This document shows, one piece after another, positions 25,710-36,124 of a stretch of DNA of 64,000 nucleotides. A program made the position numbers and the translations under genes. This stretch comes from CAVZLD01 sp963776055 (GTDB lineage Bacteria; Planctomycetota; Planctomycetia; Pirellulales; Pirellulaceae). The stretch's first letter is position 1. The number at the start of each line of letters is the position of its first letter. The notes under the pieces are model-generated. The model did no database searches. It was not told the origin of the DNA and saw only the letters and a list, made by a program, of their open reading frames with translations. Location of the stretch: contig CAVZLD010000014.1 of NCBI GenBank assembly GCA_963776055.1, positions 788,079 through 852,078 on the forward strand, written 5' to 3'.

Positions 25710-27555
25710 GTGATGGTTGTGAGCGGATCGAACGCGGCGCATACGTTGGTGCCCCTGGGCACGCGTGGTTGCCCGACTTCATCGGGAAGTCCCGCCGACG
25801 GCGCGGTTGCGGCGGTAGGTCGCGGTGGCCGGATGCGGCGCGTGTCGTGCGTTTGCTTAGGGGCGGTCGCCCGTCCCACGTCCATCGCTTCGTTCGTGTT
25901 CCGGTGCGCCGTGCTCGTTCTACTGATCGGCTGCGGAACTTCTGAGCCGCTAGAAATGGCGACCGAGCCGATCAACCTCGTGGATCAACAGCGGCGCAGC
26001 GATCTGCGGCAAGGACTCGATTTCCTCCATCGACTGGACGAATTCAATGCCACGCAAGCGCAGGATAAAATCCGTTACCATCTGCAACAGTGGATGAAGA
26101 AACAGCGACCTCATTCGGAATGGATTGCCGACCCCCTTGCCCGCCGACTCCCGCAACGTTTTCAACCGCTGATATCCGAAGAACGGCTTGCGCGGTTGGA
26201 GTTGGAATCGTATGACGTGCAGATGCTGCAAGAAGCTGTCTGGCTTCGCGACATCGCACGATCCGTGGTGCGGCGGCAAACGATCGCACCAGATGTCCAG
26301 CGATGGATCGATGCGACCGCGTCGACCGTCGATGCGGAACGTAGAAGCGATCTGGCTCACGCGCTGCTGTTGTTCGATTGGGTCGTGCGCAATCTGCAAC
26401 TCGAGAAGATCCAGCCGGATGGCAAGCAGCGGTTCGACTCGGATTTGATATTGCAGGCGTGGGAATCGTTGCTGATGGGACGGGGAACGCTGGAGGAGAA
26501 ATCTCGCGTGTTTCTGCTGCTGGCGCGGCAAATGGGACTGGCCGTGACGATGTTGGGGATTGACACCCCCGACGCCGCCGAAGCTCCTCGTCCGTGGCTG
26601 CCGGCCGTGTTGTTGGGGGATCAGCTTTTTCTGCTGGAGATGCGGCTCGGATTACCGATAGAAGGTCCCGACGAGCATACAGTGGCGACGCTCGATCAGG
26701 TGCTCGATCAGCCGGAGCTCTTGCAGCGGATGTCCTTGGATGGCAATTACGCGGTGGGATCGGACGACCTGCGTTCGCTCGTCGCCATGTTGGATGCGAC
26801 GCCGGGCTACCTGTCGCAACGGATGCGGGTCCTCGAAACGGCCCTGCTCGGCGATCAAAAGATGGTGCTCACGACCGCTCCCTCTACCCTATCGACGACG
26901 CTACGACGTTGCCGGGGGATCAGCCGCGTCCAGATCTGGCCGATGCCCTACGAAGCCTTCGAACAGCGTGCGACGCTCACTTCGCAGTCACCGCGGATTC
27001 AGGGATTGGCTCGCGAGCACACGCTGTTCGACCGTCGCACGCCGCTGATGCGAGCCAGGCAGATGCATTTTCGAGGGCAGTTCGCGCCCGAGGACGAGAG
27101 GCCTGGGGCGCGGGCGTTGTACCTGGAATGTCGCACGCCGGAGGCCCAGATTCAACAGATCGTCCAGGCATTGCGCGAGCGGACGGGCGATGCCGCCGCT
27201 GGCACGGAGGAGGATGCTAGAAACCAAGCGGGGACGTTCGAGTTCCTGATGACGCGGACGAAGCAGAACGCGAGTTATTGGCTGGGATTGCTCGCCTTCG
27301 AAGAAGGACAGTACCAGGTGTGCGATTGACTATTTCGAAAAACGCCTGCTGCTGCCGGATGCCGCGGGAATCTGGACCGCGGGCGCCCAGTACAACCTCG
27401 GGCGTGCACAGGAGGCTCTGGGGTGGCAAAGCGACGATCGCGAACAGCTGCGGCGGGCGCAACAATCCTATCGGTTGGTGGATGACTCCCCGCTGCGCGA
27501 TGGCTGCCAGCTGCGTGGTCGCCAGTTGGATGAGGACCTGGACCCGAGCGGCTGA
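25710..27555 (+). CDS. Putative lipoprotein with transglutaminase-like and TPR-like parts, frameshifted
   Basis: About 614 aa when a single frameshift is allowed. The signal region ends with lipobox LIGC (CGTSEP), so translation may begin later than 25710, e.g. at MRRVSCVCLG. The middle part has a transglutaminase-like helix pattern (LLMGRGTLEEKSRVFLLLAR) but I see no Cys nucleophile. The first frame stops at 27329 (EEGQYQVCD). One base off, the reading continues as AIDYFEKRLLLPDAAGIWTA, a TPR-like segment ending at 27555. The continuation is obvious, so a one-base insertion near 27318-27325 is likely, real or by sequencing. Convergent with purC. Confidence 0.7.
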
Positions 27556-27564
27556 TCGGCCCTA

Positions 27565-28455
27565 TCACTTCCAAGCGAAATCCGATCCGGTGAGTCGCTC
27601 GTACGCCTCGATGTACTTGGAGCGCGTCTTGCGAATGATCTCCTCGGGCAGCGGCGGCGGCGTGCTGTTCTTGTCCCAAGTGGTCGTTTCGAGCCAGTCC
27701 CGCACGAACTGCTTGTCAAAGGACGGTTGGCTGCTGCCTACCTGGTACTGGTCGGCAGGCCAGAAACGAGAACTGTCTGGTGTCAGTACTTCATCGATCA
27801 GAATCAGTCGATCCTCGAATCGGCCCCATTCGAACTTCGTGTCGGCAATGATGATTCCCTTTTCCCGCGCGTATTGGGCACCCTGGTTGTAAATTGCCAG
27901 GCTCCGTTGCCGAAGTTCTTCCGCCACATCGGCCCCCACTACCTTCACCATCTGTTCGAAGGAGATGTTCTCGTCATGACCCGTCTCCGCTTTCGTCGCG
28001 GGGGTGAAAATCGGTTCCTCAAACCGAGCCGATTGCTGCAAGCCCTTCGGCAGCGAAATGCCGCAGACGGAACCGGTCTGTTGATACTCCTTCCAGCCGG
28101 AACCCACGAGGTATCCTCGAACGACACATTCAATGGGGACGACTTCCGACTTGCGTACCAACATCGTCCGACCTTCCAAGGCGCCGCGGTCCGCCCCGTC
28201 TGGCAAGTCCATCTGCGATAAGTCGGTCGACAATACGTGGTTCTCCTCCGGCAGACGCTGGAACCAGAACGAGCTGATTTGCGTCAACACCCGGCCTTTG
28301 TCGGGGATTCCGGTCGGCAGGACGTAGTCGAACGCACTAATGCGGTCCGTGCTGACCATCAGCATCTGTTGTCCCAGATCGTACATGTCACGAACCTTGC
28401 CACGGCGGACCTTCAGGTTGGGGAGAGACGTCTGCAGCAAGGCCGATTCGTTCAT
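27565..28455 (-). CDS. purC: Phosphoribosylaminoimidazole-succinocarboxamide synthase
   Basis: 296 aa from the ATG at 28455 (AAGGA upstream; the longer frame to 28689 lacks similarity). SAICAR synthetase joins CAIR and aspartate in de novo purine synthesis. Motifs: RRGKVRDMYDLG, STDRISAFDYVLPTGIPDKG, VRGYLVGSGWKEYQ, IIADTKFEWG and LIDEVLTPDSSRFWP. Length matches the longer bacterial/yeast-like type (~300 aa). purB lies 6 kb away in the same window but not in one operon. Confidence 0.95.
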   Translation of the reverse strand: MNESALLQTSLPNLKVRRGKVRDMYDLGQQMLMVSTDRISAFDYVLPTGIPDKGRVLTQISSFWFQRLPEENHVLSTDLSQMDLPDGADRGALEGRTMLVRKSEVVPIECVVRGYLVGSGWKEYQQTGSVCGISLPKGLQQSARFEEPIFTPATKAETGHDENISFEQMVKVVGADVAEELRQRSLAIYNQGAQYAREKGIIIADTKFEWGRFEDRLILIDEVLTPDSSRFWPADQYQVGSSQPSFDKQFVRDWLETTTWDKNSTPPPLPEEIIRKTRSKYIEAYERLTGSDFAWK

Positions 28456-28837
28456 GATTTTTTCCTTCTGGTCAGCGTGCGATGAGGACAAACCGCCGGA
28501 GTATAACAAAGGGCCCTTTGCGATGGCTACCGCCCCCGGGAGCGTTCCACGGGCGGAAGCTGCGCGACAAGAAAAGGGAACGCGGAGGACGCGGATGCGG
28601 CGGCGGAGGCGGATGACGACATCGAGCCGTTGAGCCGGAATCACTAACACGAGAGCAAGGAAGGGCGGAGAACGCGGATCCGTGTTCATGGGGCGGTCGG
28701 GAAATGTCTTCGGGCTGCCGTTTTCCCGGCCGATTCAATTGTGGTACGCTGATCGGCGTGCGTTGCCCGTGGCGGGAGCGGCAGCCGGTGTTGGCTTGAC
28801 GGACGGACGATCGCACGATCCTTGACCACGGTCCCCC
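28456..28837. other. Divergent intergenic region
   Basis: About 380 bases between purC and the GH10-like gene, transcribed outward in both directions. No credible additional gene, strong promoter or hairpin was recognised. Confidence 0.45.
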
Positions 28838-30247
28838 ATGGGCACGATTGTTTTTCTGACGCCGTCTCGCCGTTTTCTGACGCCCGCGGCCGTCGACTGT
28901 GCCTACATGGTTGGCTCCGACGGGATTCCCTGGGAGACGAAAACGGCAGCCGTAGATGACCGGCTGATCGTCACGCGAGCGACGCAGGAATCCGGGCGAT
29001 TTGTGATTCCCTGGGTTTTCCCCGACGGTCGCTGCATGGCGCTTTCGACGGCGACGCTGCTTGCATCCGACGAGCCCTATCACTTGGCGTTGGAATTGAG
29101 TCGCGGAACGCTGAACTATTTCCAGAGCCAATTGGCTTTATGGGAGTCACGAGGGCTGCCGGTCCGCGACGACGCCCGGCAGCAATTGCAGCAGGCGTTG
29201 AGACATTTTGTGAATGCTTCCCTCAGTCAATCGGATCGGCGGCGATGTGCGACGGAAGCGGAAGCCGCACTGCAAATCGTCCTGACGCTGATGGATCAGT
29301 TCAGTCGCGACGTTGTTGCTTTTGGCGGCTCTAATGGTGCCGTGTCGACCGTGCCTGGATTATGGGGGTTCAGTCTTCGCGACCCGTTGGAGATCCCGCA
29401 TCTCCCCTCCGTCTCGGGGGCACCGTGGAACTCCTGTCTAGTACGCCCCACCTGGCGGAACTGTGAGCCGAACCCGGGGGAGTGGAATTGGCAGGAGGTG
29501 GAGCAGATGCTGCAGGCCGCTCGGCGCACCAAGGATCGCTTGGCCTGCGGTCCCTTGTTGCGACTGAGCCGCGACGAGTTGCCCGATTGGCTCTATCTGT
29601 GGGGGGACGATTTCGACACGATTCAGTCGTACGTCACTGCGTTTGTTCAGGCGATTGTTACGCAGTTCCGTGACGAAGTGGCGCTCTGGTATTGTTCCGC
29701 TGGAACGAACGCCGAAGATGCGTTACAGATGTCCGAAGAACAGCGGTTGAAAGTGACCGTCAGTGCTCTGGAGTCTCTGCGACAAGCTGACCCGCGGACG
29801 CCGGCGATTGTCAGTATTCGACAGCCCTGGGGCGAATACCTTGGTCGGAACTCCATGGACCTTTCCCCACGCCAGTTCGCCGACATTCTGGTGCGAGCGG
29901 AGCTGGGGCTCTCGGGAATCGGTCTGGAACTCTCGATCGACTGTCGACCGGGAAAGACGCTCACGCGGTCGCTGTTAGAATTTCACCGCCTGATCGATCG
30001 CTGGTCGGTCTTCGGCCTGCCTCTGGTGCTGTTCTTGTCGATTCCCACTCCAACCGCGTGTTCCGAGTCAGGCGATTCCATGCTGGATTATGTGGCGGAG
30101 CTACTGCGGATGCTGTCGCATCGATCCTCCGTGAACGGGATCATCTGGGATCCGCTCTGTGATGAGGCGAATTGGTCGGGTGGACTGCTGGACGCGGAGG
30201 GACAGGCCAAGCCGTTGTTGAACGTGCTGCAGCAGTTCCGTGAATAA
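28838..30247 (+). CDS. GH10-like TIM-barrel protein, probably catalytically altered
   Basis: 469 aa, no signal peptide. After an N-terminal ~170-aa helical/beta region, the sequence LVRPTWRNCEPNPGEWNW recalls the GH10 xylanase barrel start (WExxEPxxGxFxW). It then continues with alternating beta/alpha elements to SVNGIIWDPLCDEANW at the C-terminus. The usual acid/base glutamate (NE after strand 4) is not visible; the corresponding region reads ALWYCSAGTNAEDAL. It may be a non-catalytic or divergent member, perhaps with cytoplasmic location. Divergent from purC. Confidence 0.6.
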   Translation: MGTIVFLTPSRRFLTPAAVDCAYMVGSDGIPWETKTAAVDDRLIVTRATQESGRFVIPWVFPDGRCMALSTATLLASDEPYHLALELSRGTLNYFQSQLALWESRGLPVRDDARQQLQQALRHFVNASLSQSDRRRCATEAEAALQIVLTLMDQFSRDVVAFGGSNGAVSTVPGLWGFSLRDPLEIPHLPSVSGAPWNSCLVRPTWRNCEPNPGEWNWQEVEQMLQAARRTKDRLACGPLLRLSRDELPDWLYLWGDDFDTIQSYVTAFVQAIVTQFRDEVALWYCSAGTNAEDALQMSEEQRLKVTVSALESLRQADPRTPAIVSIRQPWGEYLGRNSMDLSPRQFADILVRAELGLSGIGLELSIDCRPGKTLTRSLLEFHRLIDRWSVFGLPLVLFLSIPTPTACSESGDSMLDYVAELLRMLSHRSSVNGIIWDPLCDEANWSGGLLDAEGQAKPLLNVLQQFRE

Positions 30248-30257
30248 GGCAGGCCGG

Positions 30258-30282
30258 GCGGGAAGGCACCGCGTCTTCCCGC
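30258..30282. terminator. Possible bidirectional terminator hairpin
   Basis: Perfect 8-bp stem GCGGGAAG/CTTCCCGC with a 9-base loop between two convergent genes (stops at 30247 and 30299). No long T-run follows, so termination is only inferred from position. Confidence 0.4.
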
Positions 30283-30298
30283 TTCTTGGGGTGCTTGT

Positions 30299-32283
30299 TC
30301 AACGCGTATTGACTCGCGCGGTCTCCTCGCCGGCTTGCGTCGCCATGGCGGGTTGGAAGATCCCGTCGATGAAAGCCGCCTGCTTGTCGAGCAACAGTCC
30401 GGTGGCGTACCAGCCATCTTTCTCGGAACGGAGGTACAAGCCGGCGGGGCCGAGGTAGCGACGGACCGCCTCGAAATCGGGCATTTGACTGCCGTCGATT
30501 TGCTGTTCGCGGAGGACATCCTCATCTTCCGGCCCGAGCAGCCGATTCAGCAGCTTGCCCAATAGCGATTCGGATTCCGGCATTTTGCCCTGCCGAATCA
30601 GCTCGTAGGTGGGGCGGTACTCCTCATCCGTACGCGAAAACGATCGTACGGAGTCCGCGCCGCTGCCGATTCGGCCGAGCTGCTGCGTGACGAGCCGGTA
30701 ATCTTCGCACTGCTCCAGTTGATCGTCCTCCGGCCGTGGCAAGAGGAGTTGCTGCAGCAGTTCCACGTTGGTGGCGATCATCAGATGGCCGTGCGCGACC
30801 GTTACTGCTGAATTTCGCAACAACCGTTCCTCCTCTTGCTCCTCCTCTTCGATGACCGTCGGAAGGTCTCCGATCGGGTCGATGCCGTCCAGCCCCAGCT
30901 CCAAATCCGGGGTGGCAGGACGTTCTTGATCCAGGATCTCCCACACCGTGTGGCCTTCGATATCCAATTGGCGGGCCTCCGGGTCGGAGACGAGTGCCTG
31001 GTGGATCGTCTGTTGCACGACGGCGGGATCCGTTACTTCAATCGCCACGAGCATGCGTTCGCTCTTGGGCGTGACCGGATAGGCGTGATCCGAAAGCACC
31101 GTGACCTTGTTTCCCAAAAAGCGGACGAATTTCTCGCGCACGTCGATCTGTGGTCCGTTGGGATCCTCCTTGATACTGGTTAACAGGTCCTCAAAGAAAC
31201 CCTCGTCCCCGGCGACCGCGTCCACTAACGTCTTGGCGTCTTCGAAGGCCTGGGGAATCTCACAACGGAATTGCGTGATGGTCGCCAGTTCACGCGGGAC
31301 CCAGTTCGGCAGGGGCCACTCGTCCGAATTCGGAAAGTTCAGAATCCGTGCGGACCGTGCGTACCGTCGCTCTGCTCCCGGAATCGGCGGCGCGTAAATC
31401 AGCGTGCGATGGAGCATCTCAAATCCGTCTGTCTTCAGGTGGACATAACCGCCCAGAGCGCGAATGGCGTCGAAGCCCTCCGCCTGCAGGATCGCCAGCA
31501 TGTCCTTCCGCCGCTTCCTCGGGCCGCCGCTGGCGGTCCGCAGCACTTGAGCGTAGCCGAACGGATCAATGTACCACCGCAATTGCGGTGGGGACGAACC
31601 CGATTCGGTGGCGACGCGGTCCATGATTCGGCGATACGCCGTCAGCGATTGCAGCGTCTCGTCCTGCGCGTTCCCGTCACTCTCTCCAGGATCTCGACGC
31701 ACGTCGCCTCGTGGTTGCCAATCACCAGGAGGTCATTCACCAGGAAACGAATCACCGTCTCCGGCTCGAGTTCCCCACGCCGCCGGGGAATCTGTTGTGT
31801 TACGAGCTCCTGTCCAGCGACCTGCTTGACCGAGCGGCGAGCGCCTTGCCGCACCAATTCCTCGGCCACCTTGCGCATCACCTCTTCCGCCTCCGCGCGT
31901 TGCCCGGCCACGTCGAGAATCATCACCGAGGCATGGGCCTTCGGGTCATTCCCCGGTTGAATCGAGGCAACGCATAGCTCACCGCCGCAGGCTCGGAAGA
32001 GCTCGTCCCAGCTGAGGGTCACATTGAAGCTTCCGTTCAACAATCGATTGCGCAGCTGTCGCTGCAGATCCTGCGCGAACGGCTTCATCACCGGGTCGGC
32101 CCCCAGCTTGCCAAGCTGCGTTTCGCTCCAGCGACGCCGAAACTCCTGCACGTCCGGGACGGAGACAAAACTCTTCGTCGTACTTGGCAGCAACTGGTCA
32201 GCCCCCTGTGCCGCCCAAGCTCGAGCGCCTTGAGCCAAGGACAACAGGAGGACGACGCAAGTGACAGGAACGGGACGAATCAC
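30299..32283 (-). CDS. Exported DUF3352-like planctomycete protein, frameshifted
   Basis: About 660 aa in two frames: 32283 down to ~31675 and ~31680 down to 30299. The first has a signal peptide (MIRPVPVTCVVLLLSLAQGA) and the typical start QLLPSTTKSFVSVPDVQEF with LGKLGADPVMKPFAQDL, as in planctomycete DUF3352-type proteins. It derails after ILERVTG. The other frame continues directly with NAQDETLQSLTAYRRIMDRV. One G seems missing from the short G-run at ~31675. The second half contains a long acidic stretch (EEEEQEEERLL). Function unknown. Divergent from the HD gene. Confidence 0.75.
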
Positions 32284-32565
32284 GTGAAGACTCCTTCCGC
32301 CACACCGCGGATCTCCGAGGACGGTGTGACAATCTGTACCGAATGCGGATCCTGCGATCTGTCTCTATACATCGGCGGGAGGCCGATCCTACCGGAACCG
32401 AATGCCCCGCAACGGCCGCAATCGCAACGGAGCATATTACTCTTCGACAAAATGGGCATCACGAAAGAGTAGCGAGATTGCGTTCCGGAGTCTAGGAAGA
32501 CTGGGCAAAAAGAGCCGCCGAAAGCCAGCTGGACGCCCGCTTGCGGACTGGGGCATAATCGGTCC

Positions 32566-33978
32566 ATGGACGAATCCCAGCAAGAAAATCTGAGCCACGA
32601 CCCCATTCACGGCTACATCCCGTTCACCGCGCGCGTCGCCGGCGATGAGGTGGCGGAACGGGAGATCATCGACCACCCCTGGGTACAAAGACTGCGTCAG
32701 ATCCATCAATTGCAGACCGCTTGGTGGGTTTTTCCCACGGCCGAGCACACCCGGTTTCAACATGTGTTGGGCGTGATGCACCTGGCCAGCCGGATGTTGG
32801 ACGCCGTTCATGAGTCCCTGCGGTCCACTTGCGAATCGCTCGGTGAAACGGTGCCAAGTCGAGGCTATTTGGAATGCTTGCTGCGGATGGCGGGCCTGCT
32901 GCACGACGTCGGTCATGGACCGTTTGGGCATTTTTTTGACGAACATTTTCTGTCTGACTTTCATTTGACGCACGAAACCGTCGGCGCCCAGGTGATTCAA
33001 GACCAGCTCGGACCGCTCCTCCGCGGTGTCCGGCAAGCGCCCGGTCACCGGATGGATCCGGGAGAACAACTTGATCCTTCGCAGGTTGCCTGGCTTATCC
33101 AGCGCCCGAAGGCGTCCGATCGGTCCGACAGTTCCCATCCGCGATGGTTGGTCTTTCTCCGCAGTTTGTTGAGCGGCATCTACACGGTCGACAACCTGGA
33201 TTTTGTCCTTCGCGATGCCTACATGTCGGGCTACAGCCCGCGGGCTTTTGATCTGGATCGATTGCTCCATTACAGCTTCTTCACGCCGGCGGGACTAACG
33301 ATTCACGACCGGGGCATCGAAGCCCTGATCCGATTCATGGCGGCTCGAGCCGAACTCTTTCGGGCGCTTTACTTTCACCGCACGGTACGGGCGGTGGATC
33401 TAACGCTCGTGGACCTGTTTGGCGCCAGCCGTCGCTGGATTTTGCCGGGGCATCCGCTGGAGCACCTGTCCGATTATCGGCGCTTGACAGAATGGTCGTT
33501 GCTGGTGGACGTCGTGCGATGGAGCGAGAGTGCAGACGAGCAGCAGCGATCGTTGGGGGAACGGTGGCAGAGCCTTTTACGGAGGGAGATCCCCTGGAAA
33601 ATGGTCTGCCAGCGGAACCTCGTCTTCGGCCCAGGCGATTCGGAGCGCGGCAGCATTTTCAGTCGGCGCGAGCTGGTCGAGCAGAGCGTGTACCGAGAGA
33701 TGGGGATAGCGGCCGAACGGATGCCGCTGCGGGTCGATATTGCGCGGCACATTTATCGACCGCATACCCAAGGGCCGGCCGAAGATCAGAATTTCCTGTT
33801 CGATTCGGCCACGGGGCGCGTGCGTCCGCTGTCCGACAATCATCTGTTTCGTCACCTTCCGGTGAGTCACCGGATCTGCCGGGTCTATTCGACGACGGCG
33901 GAAGCAGCCCCCGAAGTCGCTCAGGCGCTGGATCGTTTGTTGGGGTATCAGGCCTCGGACGACGTCACAAACATGTAG
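32566..33978 (+). CDS. HD-domain phosphohydrolase (dNTPase-like)
   Basis: 470 aa. HD domain near the N-terminus: HTRFQHVLGVMHLASRML supplies the first His, and AGLLHDVGHGPFGHFFDEHF the HD dyad and following His residues. DNLDFVLRDAYMSG matches the later conserved Asp segment of the SAMHD1/dGTPase-like subgroup. Expected to hydrolyse dNTPs or another phosphoester, in the cytoplasm. Start ATG at 32566 (MDESQQENLSHDPIHGYIPF is the typical family opening). A CATAAT box lies ~20 bases before the start. Confidence 0.88.
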   Translation: MDESQQENLSHDPIHGYIPFTARVAGDEVAEREIIDHPWVQRLRQIHQLQTAWWVFPTAEHTRFQHVLGVMHLASRMLDAVHESLRSTCESLGETVPSRGYLECLLRMAGLLHDVGHGPFGHFFDEHFLSDFHLTHETVGAQVIQDQLGPLLRGVRQAPGHRMDPGEQLDPSQVAWLIQRPKASDRSDSSHPRWLVFLRSLLSGIYTVDNLDFVLRDAYMSGYSPRAFDLDRLLHYSFFTPAGLTIHDRGIEALIRFMAARAELFRALYFHRTVRAVDLTLVDLFGASRRWILPGHPLEHLSDYRRLTEWSLLVDVVRWSESADEQQRSLGERWQSLLRREIPWKMVCQRNLVFGPGDSERGSIFSRRELVEQSVYREMGIAAERMPLRVDIARHIYRPHTQGPAEDQNFLFDSATGRVRPLSDNHLFRHLPVSHRICRVYSTTAEAAPEVAQALDRLLGYQASDDVTNM

Positions 33979-34091
33979 CTTTCGGCGGCGACCATGGGAC
34001 CGTCCGGTCGATTGCGGTAGAATGCGGGCATCCTCCGGTTGATGATGGCCGTTGGATCTCCATGGTCCCCTTGCCCGACAGGTCGGCCCCC

Positions 34092-35519
34092 ATGTCGAAC
34101 GACCAATATCAGAACCCGTTGGTGTCCCGGTACGCTTCGGCGGCGATGAGTGAGCTGTGGAGCGACCGGCGAAAATTCCAAACGTGGCGACGGCTGTGGG
34201 TGGCTTTGGCCGAGGCCGAACAGGAGCAGGGCCTGGAGATCACGGACGCACAGTTGCAGCAGTTGCGCGCGGCGGTGGATGAGATCGATTTCGACGCGGC
34301 CCTCTCCTACGAACGAAAGCTACGTCACGATGTGATGGCGCACGTGCACGCCTACGGAGACGCATGTCCGTTGGCACGGCCGATCATCCACCTCGGGGCA
34401 ACCAGCTGTTTCGTTACGGACAACACGGATCTGCTGCTGCTGCGGGATTCGCTGCAGTTGGTCCGCGCGCGGCTGGTGATGGTGATCGATGCGGTGGGCT
34501 ATTTTGCCGATCGACACAAGCAAGTCGCTTGTCTTGCTTTTACGCATTTGCAGCCGGCACAGCCCACCACCGTTGGGAAACGAGCCGCCCTTTGGGCTCA
34601 GGACCTGCTGTTGGATCTGGAGGAAGTCGAACACCGGCTGGCGACGTTGAAAGCGCGGAGCGTCAAAGGGACCACGGGGACGCAGGCCAGTTTCCTGCAG
34701 CTGTTTCATGGCGATGGGCAGAAGGTTCGCCGATTGGAACAGCAAGTGGCCGAGAAAATGGGGTTTTCACAAACCTATCCGGTGACCGGCCAAACCTACT
34801 CTCGCAAGGTAGATGCACAGATCCTGGATGCTCTGTCCGGCATCGCGCAAAGTACGCACAAGGCGGCGACCGATCTGCGGATTCTGGCCAGCCGCAAGGA
34901 GATTGAAGAGCCCTTTGAAAGTCATCAGGTGGGATCGTCCGCCATGGCCTACAAACGCAACCCGATGCGGTGCGAGCGAATCTGCGGGCTGGCAAGGTTT
35001 GTGATGAGCTTGCAGTCGAGTACCGCCAACACGGCGGCAACCCAGTGGATGGAACGTACGCTGGATGACAGTGCGAATCGGCGTCTCGTGTTGCCTCAGG
35101 CGTTCCTGGCGGTCGATGCGATCTTGAATCTTTGGCTGAACGTTGCCTCGGGTATGGTCGTCTACCCGGAAGTGATCGCTCGGAACCTGGGCGAGGAGCT
35201 ACCGTTCATGGCCACCGAAAACATTCTGATGGCGGCAGTGGCCACCGGCGGTGACCGGCAAGACCTCCACGAGCGGATCCGCCAACACAGCCAAGCAGCA
35301 GCCCAGGTCGTCAAACAGGCTGGCGGCGCCAATGATCTGATCGAGCGACTTCGTCAGGATCCGGCGTTTGCCGCGGTGGATTTCAGCCAAGTGCTGGATG
35401 TTGATCGCTTTATCGGTCTGGCACCGCAGCAGGTGGAACAGTTTCTCCGCGCGTTTGTCGATCCGGTTCGGCAACGGTACGCTGACCAGTTGGTGGCGGA
35501 GGATGCACCTCGCGTTTGA
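34092..35519 (+). CDS. purB: Adenylosuccinate lyase
   Basis: 475 aa from ATG at 34092 (MSNDQYQNPLVSRYAS); the frame is open upstream but unrelated. It catalyses two steps of purine synthesis: SAICAR to AICAR, and adenylosuccinate to AMP. Motifs: GATSCFVTDNTDLLLLRDSL, the catalytic His region THLQPAQPTTVGKR, and the signature GSSAMAYKRNPMRCERICGL. Length matches the eukaryote-like PurB type. A TAGAAT box lies at 34018-34023, but its -35 is weak. Convergent with the acetyltransferase gene. Confidence 0.96.
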   Translation: MSNDQYQNPLVSRYASAAMSELWSDRRKFQTWRRLWVALAEAEQEQGLEITDAQLQQLRAAVDEIDFDAALSYERKLRHDVMAHVHAYGDACPLARPIIHLGATSCFVTDNTDLLLLRDSLQLVRARLVMVIDAVGYFADRHKQVACLAFTHLQPAQPTTVGKRAALWAQDLLLDLEEVEHRLATLKARSVKGTTGTQASFLQLFHGDGQKVRRLEQQVAEKMGFSQTYPVTGQTYSRKVDAQILDALSGIAQSTHKAATDLRILASRKEIEEPFESHQVGSSAMAYKRNPMRCERICGLARFVMSLQSSTANTAATQWMERTLDDSANRRLVLPQAFLAVDAILNLWLNVASGMVVYPEVIARNLGEELPFMATENILMAAVATGGDRQDLHERIRQHSQAAAQVVKQAGGANDLIERLRQDPAFAAVDFSQVLDVDRFIGLAPQQVEQFLRAFVDPVRQRYADQLVAEDAPRV

Positions 35520-35554
35520 CGCCCAGGGCGGTGCCCTCGACGCCGCTCCCCGAT

Positions 35555-36124
35555 TCACGGACCGGGCGGTTCGGCCGCCGGGGTTCGTCTCTGCCATTCG
35601 CCGCGCGTCAATCCGCAGATGACGACGTCTTCAAAAACTCCCCACTTCCGCACACGCTGCCGCAGAATGCCTTCCGGTCGGAACTGAAGGTGCGCCAAAA
35701 CACGGGCGGAGGCGGAATTGCGGACCATGTGGTATGCCTGCAGACGATTCAGATCCCGTTGCTCGAAGGCCCACGCTACCACGGCGCTGCCGGCCTCGGT
35801 GGCGAATCCGGAATCCCAGAAAGGCCGGCCGATCCAAAAACTCAACTCTCCCACGGCGTGTTCGCGATCCATATCCACGAGGCGAATCAATCCGATCAGC
35901 CGGGGGTCCGTCCGTGGGCAGATGGCGAATGCTTCGCGCTGCTCTGTGGGCGTGGACTGCTCGGCAATCCAATCTGTGGCCAAGGGGAGCGGGAAGGGAT
36001 GCGGAACGGAGATCATCGTGTCGGCAATCGTCCGGTCCCCCCCTAAGTCCGCCAGACGCGGGGCATCCGAGTTCCGTAGCCGGCGCAGCCGCAGGCGCGG
36101 CGTGATGAGCTCCTCGATGTTCAT
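35555..36124 (-). CDS. GNAT acetyltransferase, RimJ/RimL type
   Basis: 189 aa. RimJ/RimL-like GNAT: begins ITPRLRLRRLRNSDAPRLAD, contains IGLIRLVDMDREHAVGELSF, the acetyl-CoA region FWDSGFATEAGSAVVAWAFE, and ends with NSASARVLAHLQFRPEGILR. It would acetylate the N-terminus of a ribosomal protein or another amine. Its ATG overlaps the stop of the upstream sulfotransferase gene by four bases (ATGA), so the two are co-translated. Confidence 0.88.
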   Translation of the reverse strand: MNIEELITPRLRLRRLRNSDAPRLADLGGDRTIADTMISVPHPFPLPLATDWIAEQSTPTEQREAFAICPRTDPRLIGLIRLVDMDREHAVGELSFWIGRPFWDSGFATEAGSAVVAWAFEQRDLNRLQAYHMVRNSASARVLAHLQFRPEGILRQRVRKWGVFEDVVICGLTRGEWQRRTPAAEPPGP

